A program made the position numbers and the translations under genes. Positions 52,721 to 64,000 of a DNA stretch of 64,000 nt are shown in pieces. The stretch comes from Parus major (taxonomy: Eukaryota > Chordata > Aves > Passeriformes > Paridae): the NCBI RefSeq assembly GCF_001522545.3, contig NC_031783.1, forward strand, positions 7,155,433 to 7,219,432, given 5' to 3'. Below the pieces are notes generated by a model that ran no database searches, was not told the origin of the DNA, and saw only the letters and a program-made list of their open reading frames with translations. The stretch's first letter is position 1, and each line of letters starts with the position of its first letter.

Positions 52721-52852
52721 ACGTCAACGCCAAGCCCTTCGTGCCCAACGTCCACGCCGCCGAGTTCGTGCCGTCCTTCCTGCGGGGCGGCCCGGCGCCC
52801 GGCCTGCCGCCGCCCTCGCCCCCGCCCGGCCTCCCGCCGCCGCCGCCGCTCG
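52552..52852 (+). CDS. GSPT1: GSPT1 coding exon 1
   Basis: Encodes the first 100 residues plus one base: Ser/Gly-rich N-terminus, Ala/Glu-rich stretch, PAM2 block, then a proline-rich tail (PPPSPPPGLPPPPP). Ends G|GTAACC. The open frame runs on into intron 1 only because that DNA is GC-rich. Confidence 0.94.
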
Positions 52853-55800
52853 GTAACCGCGGGGCCGGCACCGCGGAGGGCGAGGGAGGCAGGGAGGGAT
52901 GGGGGCCATGTTGGGAGGGCGCGGGGCGAGGGTGCCGGGCCCGCGGCGGCCGGGAAAGGGCCACGCGGGGCGGGCGAAGAGCCGGGTCGGACTGGGGGGC
53001 GGCCCGGGGGTCAGGGGCGTGGGAGGCACGGCCCGGAGCGGGAGCAGGGTCCGAACCGCCAGAGGGTCTCCCCGGCGGGAGGGGCACGGCCGGGGGAGCC
53101 CTGCGCAGAGAGGGGCTGGGAAGGGGCGGCGGGGGCGCGCAGCACCGCAGGGGAGCCGCTGCCGGCGCCCGAGGCAGCCCCCGAGTTCGTGGGGGCCCCG
53201 GCGGGGTGAGGCCGCGGCTTGCGGGGCTCTGCGGGCTGTGCTCTGCCCAGGGAGCAGCAGGAACTGGGGTGTTCGGGCTCCCTGTGGATCCCCAGTGCGT
53301 TTCGCTGGGACCTTTGTTCGCAAAGGGTCACCCACGATGAGAAAAAACCACATAGCTCAGCTCTTACTATAATATATAAAATAAATATAATATATGTAAC
53401 ATATGTAATATATAATACTCTAGGAGTTGTCCAAGATTTTGGAGGTAATAAATTTAGTGTTGCCTGGAAGAAAAGCACTGCTTCGGCCACCAGTGGCTCA
53501 GATGTATCTTAAATGCCTTTCTGAAGATTATATCAAGTAATTTATTTTTTTTTCCTAACATAATGCCGATAAAGGATTAGTAGGGAGAGGAGTTTTGTCC
53601 AGCTGGCCTCAGCTAATGGAATAACCTGAAATTTACCCTGCTTTTAATTTCAAATGATCTTTGTGTACGCAGCCAGTGTTTATACTAGATGTACTTAGCA
53701 TATGGGAAATTAAAGGAAAGCTACTTTTTCATTTCCAGCTCCAAACTGAAGGTTCTTGCAAACATCAGACATGTTGCTTAACTTTGTGGTAGTGTTTTAA
53801 TGTTACTTCTGTAGCTAAGGAGTTTGGGACTTCCTAACTTTTCCTATAATTTTTTCTATCTCTATTGGTGTAGTATGAAACAAGCTAGTGTTTCAGGTAG
53901 TTATCTAGTATTTTAGTTTCACTAAAGATACTACTTGTTGGTTTATGTTTGGCATGATTTCCTATTGGTTGTGGCTTATTATTTATCGTGTTTTGTCTTA
54001 ATATATTAATTGGTTTTAATCTCCCTAGTATCTAAAGTTAATAGTTGTTAACAACTAAAATATATAACTTTTATATATGACTCTTTAATATTTTTGTAAC
54101 AAAATATTAATCTGTTCCTTAGGTTAGATTATGTGTTCTCTACAGCTTTTCAGCACTCCTGATTTTTAGCAGAAGCTGTAGCTCATGTACTGTGCAGGCA
54201 AGCAGTGTCTAAGTGCGTTAAAATAAACTTCAGAGAAGCCATGAACAGACTCTTGAATTCCATTTAGAATAAATATATACATTAAAGTTCTCAGATGTAA
54301 AGGTAGACTGGGTAGCTTGGGGCTGTGAAGAACTTTTGGTGCACCTTTGACTAATCTTCAAAATCCATTCTTGTATTTTGCAAATATTCCAATCTGAATC
54401 CAAGGTTTGGGGTTTTCTAACTATGTAATCAATACTATGACTGAAAGCTTTCCTAGTGTTTTGAATATTATTAGAATAATTTTGATTTTTTTTTTTCTCC
54501 TGGCTGCTTTTGTAAGGTTTCATCTAAGTTTTTTTGTATTTAATTTTTTTTTTGTAGGAATTTAAACTACATCTCTTCACCTACTCATTATTTCTTCGTT
54601 CTCCTTTTCTCCACTCTTTTGCTACTTCTGTGGCCTGTGATGAGCATTTTCTTTCCAGATATTAGGGATAACTTGAAAGCTGCCTGATCATCTGGAGTCA
54701 TCAGGATAGCTTTGCTTTGTGTCTGCATTGCTGAGTGCATTTCCTACATGGTGCTATAATCTACCTGGTTTGAATTCACCTTGATTGCTTCTTTATTATC
54801 TTCTTTAATGTTTAGGATTTCGAGTTTCTCTAAGTAGCTTCAATATCCCTAAGATTAGGCAGACAAAAATCTGCAGTTAAAAAAAATACAATTTCTTTCC
54901 TAACTGGAATATTGTGCTTGTTAGGTACTCCTCCAGTTCCGATGTGCTTGGTTACAGAAGGTAATTGACAGTCTTCTCCTTGCAGATGTTTGTATAAGGT
55001 GACAACTACTTTCCTGGCTGGAAGAACTAGGTGGAGCTTGCTCTGGAAATAAGTCAGAACAACATGTGATTAGACAATGGTGCTGAATAGGTTACTTTTC
55101 AGCAACCCAGTTTGCTTTTGTTCACATAGGGAATTAGGTGCTCTGTGACACTCATTCTTCATTACATGGTTTGTAGTGGGGAAGAACCTAAATTAGGGTT
55201 GATTAATCGAAACCTGAAGAAATCTAAAAAGTTGGCTGTCACTTTGGGAATTTCAGTGGCCTAAAGTTAGGTTCTAGTAATGCTTTTTTCTTCTTGGAAC
55301 TTTCTCTTGGTGAGGTTTTGTTCAAGTCATAATTCCTTAGTAATTCAAAGGCCATTATAGATCAGGATAAGTGTGTAGTAGCAGCATGGCATATAAAAAA
55401 TTCCACAGGATTGATTCCATTGTGTGGCTGCAGTGTGTTACAGTGTTTCCTTTCATGCACACTAACTTAATGTTTCTAGTAATTTGAATAAAATTCCTGT
55501 AATTTATGTTTAGAGCACAGAAGGAGCACTCTCAGAAGCCATTTATGGAGTAAGAAGACAACTTTCTAAAACTGAGACTCCTGAGACCTGCATTCCTAAT
55601 AGCTTACTTTAAAACTGGTTTACACTTGCTTTCTTTTGATTGGAAATTGTATATTAGGAAGAAAGCTGACTGATGTTTACCACCAATATAACTTCTCCTC
55701 AGAGATAATTTAATTCCTAAACAATTCTGAAACTATCATTGGATTATATGGGAAAAGCATATTATTTATATTATTGAATCTAAGGAATATACTAAAACCA

Positions 55801-58800
55801 GTATGTTCTAAATGTTGTAGCCGTCAGCACTTGCTTTTATCAAATTATATCCAAGTGAAACTCGTTCATGTAAAATCTGTCTTTGTTGGATTCTGATGGA
55901 AATGTGAAATGAAGACTTTTTTGTTTTCTGTCTGTCACAGCCATGGCTGCAGCACAATTATGTGACAGGTGAATTGGGAGGGTGTCACAGACCTGTTGTA
56001 CTGGGGAGACTCTCTAGCAATTGCTGGACTAACAAGCTCAACTGAATTAAGGCCAGGTGTGATACTTGATGAAATGACAGCAGATTGTGTTAAGGCCTCT
56101 AAATGTACATGGTCACAACTGTGCCTTGCAACTTCACTCTTCTTTAGTTTCTATGACTTCTTTTTGTACTCTGTTTTATTAATTTTGTAGTTGTATATAG
56201 GAGATAATTACATTTGGGTAGCTTTTTCTTTGTTTCTGTTTCAAGCAATGGTTCAGAGGGAATAGTTAACACCAATGCCCAATTAATAAGATTTCTATTT
56301 TTTTTTTTTAACTGGGTAGGAGAGAATCAAAACATTTCTGAAAATGCAGCATCAATCTGCATTTTTGTGGTTCAATTTTTGTCATAGTTCTTGAATACTC
56401 ACAGGATTCTTGGTAGAATTTATCACAGCTTCCTTGTATGGTCTTTACTATATTTTGTGTTAGTTTTTCTTTTCAGAAATAATTTTTAAGTATTCACTCT
56501 TGATTATGCTTGGAGCAGGAGACTAAACTACCGAACTCCTGGGATCCCTTCCAACCTGAATTGTTCACTGATTTGAAGTATGCAGTGGTAGTAGCAAGAG
56601 AAAAAGCATCATTAGTATGAAAGTAGTAAGAATAAAAAGTGTGACACACAGCAGCTGGTGTAAGGAAAGAGCATTTGTCCTTTTTGAGGCATTAGGGCTA
56701 CTGTTTAATTTGGTAGTTCTCTTGACCACTTCAAAAGAATTTCTAAATGTCTTTGCTAATGGCTACAGTTTAAACCACTTGCACCTACAATCCTGAGCCA
56801 AGCAAACATCTGGCTTAGGATTCAGTGCCCCTGTTTGCTTCTCTCCCTAAATATCCTCACTTGCCTGCAGTAGTCATTTCTGAAACAGTTGAATTCAAGC
56901 AGCTGGACATCCTCAGCCTTCAAGTGCTGTAAATAAACTGATATAGCATTTTTCTTCCTGCTTTTCCCTGCCCTCATTTTTTCTGACCTTGTAGCAGCTG
57001 GGACATCCATGTGTCAGTCAAACACAAGAGGTGGAGTTTCAGTGTCTTCTACTTCAGTTCTGAAACCTGTACTTTCCAGAGCAGGATGATGAGTTATCTG
57101 TACCACTGTGTTCCCCACAGTCTGTTATCTCATTTTACACTCTGAGACTCTTCAACATCGCAGTTGTCTACAGTTGTTCACTTTGCATGTGAACTTGCTG
57201 AGAAAGACTTGTCTAAGACTAATAGCCCACAATTCAAGAAGCTGTTGTGTTGAAGGGGTTACATGATTGTTCTTGTCGGCCTTGGAACAGCCATGTGCTG
57301 ATGATTTCCTCACTGGTGTTGGTAGTGCTACTATTAATCCTTCAGAACTGCAAACTTGAACTGCTCACATGGCAGCAAATCAGGGTTGTATTGTCAGAGC
57401 CAGTATATGGGATAAATTCTTCTTATCTGAAAATCTTGATTTGAGTTGGCACTTGACTATCTAGAGCAGTATTCTGGATCAGCTTCTCTAGACAGATGAG
57501 CTGCACAACCACTTTTAAAACAGTCAGTGCAGAGAAAGGCTGGACGTCTTGGCACTGGCAGGTGATCAGATACAAAATACCTGTGTGATGCACTCAGGGT
57601 GCCAATGTGTTACACAGATGTCCTTTATCTACATCTAAAGTGTCCCCAGGAAGGTGGCCAGGATTGTGTTGCTCCTGTTAGAATAATTCATCACCCTCGT
57701 GGCCTTGCATGACTCCAGTAAAAGCCACACAAACCCCTGGGAGTCAGCTGTGCACTGCATGAACTGTCTTGGGGCTACAGGCTGCTGACCATGTGTTTGG
57801 CACTCTGCTTTGGGCTACTGCATGAATGGGTTTGAAAGCATGATGTTATCTTAAAACTTGATTGCTCTCTCAAAATGAAAACAAAAATAAATTGGGATAA
57901 TTCTTGGATTCTATTTATAATCTGGTTACATAGTTCCACTTAAGGAATTCTGGCATTTTTCTTCTGTTTTGTGATGAGAGATATGCAAGCAAAAGAAGCA
58001 GATGATTGTAACAAGCCAAGATAGAAAGATGGTTTTGTGTTTTTTATTATGAAGAAATAAAGCAGTCATAATTTAGTCCATTAAATTAATGACTGTGTTT
58101 TGAAGAGGTCTATGGGAAGATGACAGTGATTGTATTTCAATGCAGAAGTTAGTTTAGAACAGGTGATGCAATACTAAAAATATGGGTTATACTAAAGATA
58201 CTGGGTTATGAGGTCTTTGACAGAGTGGAATCCTGAAGTGTTGAAATACTGAGCTTGGTTTCTTGAGTATCTGTCTTAAAAATCAAGTGATCAACTGAGC
58301 ACAAATACTAGGCGTTAAGCAGAAGAGGGTTTTAGTATATTCCCTGAAAATCCCCATAAGCTTTCTTAAACTTAGTTGTTAAGAAGCATGTCAGGTTTAG
58401 ATAAGATAAACTTAAGGTGTGTCCTCCCTGGGGAAGGAAGAAGGTGGGTCTTTTACTAAGCTAACATGTAATAAAATTCTGTGGATATGAAACAAGTGCT
58501 AATTTTTTTTTTTGGTGAATTTTACAGAGTCAGAGCTGCTCTTGATTTGGTGCATTTTAAAAACCGGTGTGTCCACTGGTGAAGCTGGGGAATAGGCTAT
58601 AAAGCAGGGCAGAGAGGAGAATAACATAATTTTGGGTTTAACTTTCAAAACAACTGCCTTACAGTGAACTCCTGAAAACCTTTTCTTTCTGTACATTTCT
58701 AACTATTGAATATAAAACACTTTGTTTAGCTGTAGCACTTATTTGTGCTTGATGTAATCTTTGTGTGTTGTTGTTATCTAAGAATCTCTTGGGGTTTCTT

Positions 58801-61800
58801 TCATTCTGCTTTTCACGCTGTGTGTGTTTGATGCAGACTTTTATTTTTTTACTCTGCTGTAATTGTCTTTATGCTTTCATTTTAAAAAAAGGGGGGGGGG
58901 CAAACATCTGTTATGTAATGCATGAAAACTGTTGAGACTGTATGACTATTGTGTAAATGTGTGCTGAATTTAGGTATTGGAATTACACATACAAAAAGGA
59001 GATGGGAATCCTAAGGTGGTGTCATGTGTTTCTTCACTCTTCAGGAATTCCCGTGAAGAAACTTGATGCCTGTATTAGAGAAGCAATAACAAATTCACTA
59101 TACAGGCATCTAAGTTTTGTAGATAAGATGTTTATCTCCGGCTGAATTTGCCTTTTTTATTTTTTTACTCTTTTTTTTCTTTTTTATCTCTTTGCTGTGT
59201 GGTGCAGTTTCATTAACTCTGTAGTCTACCTCAGTTGTCAGGTTCCAGTCTTGTCTGGGTTCTTATCACTCCAGCGGCAGAGCAGGAGGGCTGGAGCTGT
59301 GAGTGCTGCTGGTATTGCACTAAATGTCTGCCTCTCATCAATTCTGTGAAGGCTTTTGCATTATTGGTTCAGGTAATTGCTGCTGAGGAATTAACCAGTT
59401 AACCACTGGGCAGTTCTTACTTTTGTGTAGCAGCCTGTATCAGCTTTTTCTGTGCATCTGGTAAACTGAGGTTGTGAAAAGATGGAGATTGTCACTACTG
59501 CTTAACAGTTGAGTTTGACTTTAATACTGTGTTTTAAGCACTGTTCTACTATTGATTTCTACTTTGCCAGCTGTATCTGTTCTATATATGAAAAAGTTCC
59601 TAAATTCTAATAGAATTTTAATTTAGAAACAATTTTCTATTATTTATCTACAAGCATTCTAATATGTTAATGCTGCAGAGTTCCTGGCTTACAGTCTTTT
59701 AAAGCAATATTTTCGGAGATTGGATAACTTAGAATCCGTTGTACCTGTGCAGCTTTGGTTATTGTACAACAAAAATGCAAACAAGTACAAAACTTGGTGT
59801 GATATGCAACTCATCAGCTGTAGTAGAATGCTATGTGTATGAAGTAGGCAGAGTGGATTCTTTAGGACATGAGATGTATTTTAAAGAGATCAGTCACCAT
59901 GTTTTACAAGTTGTGCAATTTTGGCCTCTGTATTGGTAGTGTGCATACTCTTCCAGTGAATTTTATATTTAAAAATTCCCACAATTACCTTTTCCAGACA
60001 AGACTCTGAATTCCGTAATGTCATTGTCTGATGGCACCAGTAGATAAATGCAACATCTGTATTCATTTTTGCCTTTGGCATTGACAATAAAGATATTCCA
60101 AAAAATGTCCTAAGGGTCTGATGTTGAGCAGGATTAAAGATAAACCACTCACTCCATATAATACCGGATAAGGTTGCAACAGCAGTTCTTGACTTAGGGC
60201 AAGGAGAGATGGAGTATGGTTAGGTGTAAAATCCAACAGTTGCTTATCATGTGTAAATCCAATAATTTGAGGCATTAAAAAATTGGTGTTGCTTAAGGCA
60301 TGTGCTGACTTTAAAACCAGACTTCCTCCAAAGTGTGTTTTGAATCCCTCTCATGTGAAAGATTCCTGTCTGAATGATCTCACAAGTGAGAGGATGTGAC
60401 AGACCAAAATGCAGCAGCCCTGTGGTCTAAGGAAGCAGTAGGATTTTGTCCTTTTCAGGTGATGGTATTAAGGCACATTTCAGGCAATCTGTTCACTTCC
60501 ACATGTGTCAGTGGTAAATCTGACCCTTTGTCTGAAATGTAGCAGTGTCTGACATAACCTGAAATTGTTTAACAAAAGTAAAAAATTACTGTGGAGAGTG
60601 TTTATTTTTGTCACTTAGAGCATGTTAGTTTTGAAATTAAGGGGTTTTTTATTTATTTACTTGGTTTCTTAACAATTTTTTTTAGTGAGTGGTTTTATTT
60701 CTAATTTGAAGAAACAGTATATGTTTCATATAATTCAGTGTCCTCTTCCAAAGCATGTCTACCACTTCTGTACCAAAGTGACCAGAGTGTAATAAATGGC
60801 TGTGGTTATTGCTGAATATCTGTTGCCCCCCAGTTGTGTGGTATTAGTACTCTTTAGCATCCATGCACAAACTATCTTATTGACTCCCATGTGCTAGACC
60901 TGTACAAAATGTACAGAGGGACCTTTTTTTCCTACTTCCTCTTTGTTAGTTGTGAAGAAACTTTTTTCCTGTATGCATACCTGCTGTATTATGGACCAGA
61001 AAGTAAAAACTGAGTTTATATAAATGCTGTTGATTGACAATATATTTCTAAGAAATTAACTAGCTCTCCAACCACTTGTAAAACTCCTGTTTCAAGGCAA
61101 GTGCATTAATACTGCCATTTGATACATTTTTCATTATAGACAGACTTCTGGAGTGAAATCAAAAGCTTGTTGAAATAATCTTGTAATTAAAATACTTATG
61201 CATCCCAACCACAGTATGTGTGAAATAGCCAACAATCTTCTGATGTGCTACAAAATGGAGGCTTTAGGTTCATATCTAGATTTTGTGCCACCTGCTTACC
61301 ACACTCAAAAATGGGCTGATTTGAGTCTTTTCCAGCTGCCAAATGGCAGTGATAGATCATTTCTTTAAAAGGGTCTAAGGGTATTCTATTCCTATGCTTT
61401 TACTGACTATATTAAATCATTCTCTTATTATCTGGTTGATTTGTTTTTGGGAGTGTAGCTCATGTCTGATCCAACACAGGAGTGCAGGGAATGGTTTCAG
61501 CTGGGCATTGCAGTGCCCCCTCCCTGGCTTGCTGCTGGCCACTGGATGTTGTGCTGTGACCCACATTCACCCTGCCTGCAAAGCCCTGTCCTCTGGCCCC
61601 CTGCCAGCTCTCCCGGCGCTGCTCCACTTTAGAGAAGTCTGCAGCAAATACGCAAACAGTGCGAAAGCAAAGAGGCTTAGAATAGGGTCCTTCTCTGTGT
61701 GGTTTTGTTCTTTTGAGGGGATTTGTTTCATCTTTAGGTCCCATCATGCGTATAGAGCAAGTGATGCTTTAAGATCTGTGTTTAGAATTCAGTTGAAGGA

Positions 61801-64000
61801 GAGATAGAGTACAGCTAAACAGAGGGTATGAATTTTGTATGTGGCTGAAAAATAAAGATAGTGAACTTGTTTCAAAGCATTATGAAGCCGAACTTATACC
61901 AAGAGAAAACTAAATAGGTTAAGGTTTTAGGGATAGTTATAGAAGGCCTTGATCATGTGACATAACATCCCAAAACACTGAGTGGTGTGTTAATTGGAGT
62001 GTATCACTCCTAGTAGGTTTAATAATTAGTTACACCTTGGCATAAAATGTAGTGGCATGGTTTAGTGCATGAGAGGGTTGAGTAATTTATCCAAAAAAAC
62101 CATACTTGTGGCTTTGATAGATGCATGTGACCGATGAGATTGCCTTCCACATAATGGGACTGTGCTGTGGTGTTTAAGAGGACTGGCAAACATACCAGAT
62201 ATCTGAATGACTTTATATCTCTTGACCATAATAACTACAGAAGATGTTAAGAATTTGTTTTTAATAGCTTGTTTCTATTTTCTACTCAACATTTAGTGGA
62301 AGTGAGGCACAAGAGCAGTGTAGACATGGCTGTAAGCAGCAGCTGGCAGCCCCTTTCCCTGCAGTTGTGACACCACATTGTTTCTTTGGATACAATGAAA
62401 CTGCTTTGATGTTTTTAAACACCAGTTAGACACTAACACTTACCGATAGCCAGCATAGCCAGTGTGCTCAAAAAAGATGGGCAGGTAAAATACTATGTAT
62501 AGGAAAATTGCTTGCTTTAAGTGTATCTTTCCATGCAGAGGGAGAAAATGTGTTTTTAGAAGTGGTATATTCTTTTCACCATGTTTAGGCAGTATTCTTT
62601 AGAAGTATTTGCACTTGGAGGCTGTGTTTAGTACTACTTGGTGGGGAGGGAAGTTATTCTTTCCATACACTTCTTGCAATCAAGTTGGGAGATGGTCTTT
62701 CTTGGCAAAGTTTGGAAATTGGTCACAGCATTTTAAAAGATAAACTTTTTTTCTCTGCAGGTGCACCTGTAGAGCCTTCTCCAGAGGAGCAGACAGCCTC
62801 TTGTGAAGGTAGTTGTTTTTGTGATCTTCATAACATGATTTTTTTAAAAATACTGCAAATAATCTCTTTTAAATCTCTATGAACCTTTTCCAATCTTCAT
62901 TATCCTCATACTACTCTTGTAAGGCAATGTGATTATCTGTAGTTATTTAGTTTTATAGGCAGTTGAGAAAGGCTCATAAAGTGCATTATGGAAGATCATA
63001 AAACTAGCGTGAAGCAGAATTTTCAAAATGAACCTGTATATTGAAAAGTTTTGGCAAGCGCCAAAACATCTGAACTATCCTTTTATTAAATTAGTCATTC
63101 AGTTTTCTTTGTTCTTGATTACTGTCATGGTGAATATGTGTCTTCAATGATTATTTTTTCCCCCTTCTTTTCCTCCTAGGTTCAAATGCTGCTGTTAACA
63201 TGGAAATTTCAGAATCTGTTGGTAAGATGAGAATTGTTCCTTTTCACTATGATAGTACTATAATGTACTACTGCAGTGCTTTTACTGAACCACTGCAAAC
63301 AAAATAGTAGAGCCATTACACTTACAAATAGTCCTTAGTGGTTATTGTTGTATCTTTATACTTGGATGAGGAAAGAGGTAATTGAACACTAGTATGCATT
63401 GAAAGCTGCAATTGGATTACTTGGACATTTTAAAATGATCTGTGATTTATTAAAAAAATAATTTCATACTACAAAATAGCCTCATTAACATGTGTGGAAT
63501 GGTGAGTAGCAAAAAACTTTAAAGTGGTCAGCAATGTGAACAATCAGAACATGGAAATTGTATCTTTCTCATTGTTTTTATATGGCTTATGAGTGAACTT
63601 AAACTATAATCCCTCTCCTTTGCTTTCTAGACATTTGGTAGTGTGTGTCTGTGGATTCAGGTTACTGTGCTGGTCTGAGTGGATCTTATATTAGCTTTTT
63701 CTATGTGAAGTTGTTGGCTTGTTAAAACAAAACTTTCTGTATCCTAGATTTTTTGTCAGCACACAAACTAGCTTGAAAGCTCTTACTATTAATTTCAGAA
63801 ACAAGCAGCAGTTGTCCCTTTTTCTATAGGAAAATGTTAACAGACCTGGTAGTAAAAACCTTGTGATTGCACCTTTAGGGCAGGGACTTTTCCCCAAGGT
63901 AATTCTTTTTAATTTCCTTATCTATTTGAATATATCTAATTGATTCATTTTTAGTGGAAAATGGAGAGACAGAAATGTCCCCAGAAGAGTCATGGGACCA
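52552..64000 (+). CDS. GSPT1: GSPT1 (eRF3a, translation release factor GTPase), 5' exons, continues right
   Basis: eRF3a is the GTPase partner of eRF1 in cytosolic translation termination and links termination to poly(A)-binding protein. Exons 52552-52852, 62761-62808, 63180-63221 and 63955-64000+ join in frame, all GT-AG. Residues 10-25 (SSSDSAPDCWDQADIE) match human. Residues 55-78 (QLNVNAKPFVPNVHAAEFVP then SFLR) are the overlapping PAM2 motifs that bind the PABP MLLE domain, and AKPF at 60-63 is the IAP-binding motif exposed on processing of human GSPT1. The start ATG (A at -3, G at +4) is preferred over the TTG extension at 52534. Human has a poly-Gly run after Met1; here it is a short Gly-Ser stretch, and a proline-rich run precedes intron 1. 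The GTPase and release-factor domains lie beyond the window. GSPT2, an intronless mammalian retrocopy, is excluded by the introns. Confidence 0.95.
56511..56571 (+). mobile_element. CR1 LINE 3'-end remnant
   Basis: GGGATCCCTTCCAACCTGAA, preceded by GACTAAACTACC (for GACTAGATGACC), matches the CR1 3' terminus. Confidence 0.6.
58891..58900 (+). repeat. G10 homopolymer
   Basis: Seven A's followed by ten G's in GSPT1 intron 1; a likely site of length variation or sequencing error. Confidence 0.9.
62761..62808 (+). CDS. GSPT1: GSPT1 coding exon 2 (48 nt)
   Basis: Encodes APVEPSPEEQTASCE after a split Gly, matching human APVESSQEEQSLCE. Acceptor CTCTGCAG, donor GTAGTT. Begins and ends in phase 1. 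Confidence 0.93.
62809..63954 (+). other. GSPT1 introns 2 and 3
   Basis: Introns 62809-63179 and 63222-63954, interrupted only by exon 3; nothing else recognised. Confidence 0.85.
63180..63221 (+). CDS. GSPT1: GSPT1 coding exon 3 (42 nt)
   Basis: Encodes SNAAVNMEISESV after a split Gly, matching human SNSAVSMELSEPIV. Acceptor TCCTAG, donor GTAAGA. Begins and ends in phase 1. Confidence 0.93.
63955..64000 (+). CDS. GSPT1: GSPT1 coding exon 4 (5' part, cut by window end)
   Basis: Acceptor TTTTTAG, then VENGETEMSPEESWD, identical to human up to the last residue. Runs off the right edge. Confidence 0.94.

Larger units (their letters stand above)
51950..53240 (+). promoter_or_regulatory. GSPT1 CpG-island promoter
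   Basis: Strongly GC- and CpG-rich block covering the promoter, 5' UTR, coding exon 1 and start of intron 1 of GSPT1. It has GC boxes (for example GGCGGGGC near 52161), three ACTACAATTCCC-like elements (52200-52308) and an ATGGCGG YY1-like element (52370). No TATA box is obvious, as usual for a housekeeping gene. Confidence 0.85.
52853..62760 (+). other. GSPT1 intron 1
   Basis: 9.9-kb first intron. It goes from CpG island to AT-rich DNA at about 53.3 kb, with an A/T block at 53368-53421. It holds a CR1-like tail (56511-56571), a G10 run (58891-58900) and a GC-richer, CpG-poor block at about 61460-61640. No exon or RNA gene recognised. Confidence 0.8.

Noticed and set aside
52853..53340. Continuation of the GSPT1 exon 1 frame for another 160 codons
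   Set aside because: Gly/Arg-rich translation unlike eRF3a, and a donor at 52853 joins exon 2 in the right phase.
52368..53353. Long antisense frames (up to 273 codons) across GSPT1 exon 1
   Set aside because: GC-rich composition effect; antisense to a clear coding exon and not similar to any known protein.

Overview
This is eukaryotic, vertebrate nuclear DNA, most likely from a bird. It is AT-rich with long introns, has two sharp CpG islands (about 38.8-39.3 kb and 51.95-53.25 kb), and carries several degraded fragments that look like CR1 LINEs, the dominant avian retroposon. There are no operons, prokaryotic genes or CRISPR arrays. I found three protein-coding genes by matching spliced exons, in frame and with GT-AG borders, to vertebrate proteins I recognise. 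Their order and relative strands match the GSPT1 - TNFRSF17 - SNX29 block of human 16p13, so this is a conserved synteny segment. Family matches and human comparisons are from memory; no database was searched.

Layout: (1) 3095-39029, minus strand: SNX29 (RUN- and PX-domain sorting nexin), first 15 coding exons, 596 codons. This covers the RUN domain, a linker and the start of the coiled coil; the PX-domain exons lie beyond the left edge. Its promoter is the CpG island near 39 kb. (2) 40529-41906, minus strand: TNFRSF17 (BCMA), complete, three coding exons, 167 residues, ending only 1.5 kb upstream of the SNX29 start codon. (3) 41907 to about 51950: gene-poor intergenic DNA with one recognisable CR1 fragment. 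(4) From the CpG island at about 52 kb to the right edge, plus strand: GSPT1 (eRF3a), coding exons 1-3 and the start of exon 4. This is the N-terminal PABP-binding extension; the GTPase core lies beyond the right edge.

The three genes share a neighbourhood, not a pathway: GSPT1 acts in translation termination, TNFRSF17 in B-lineage survival signalling, and SNX29 probably in endosomal membrane traffic. I did not find a new biological system. The points most worth checking are: two competing 5' splice sites in SNX29 exon 9, one of which creates a stop codon at the junction; matching splice phases that would allow an in-frame TNFRSF17-SNX29 read-through protein; a strong-context upstream ATG in GSPT1 whose reading frame overlaps the true start; three ACTACAATTCCC-type promoter motifs upstream of GSPT1; and an 11-residue repeat in SNX29 just after the RUN domain.
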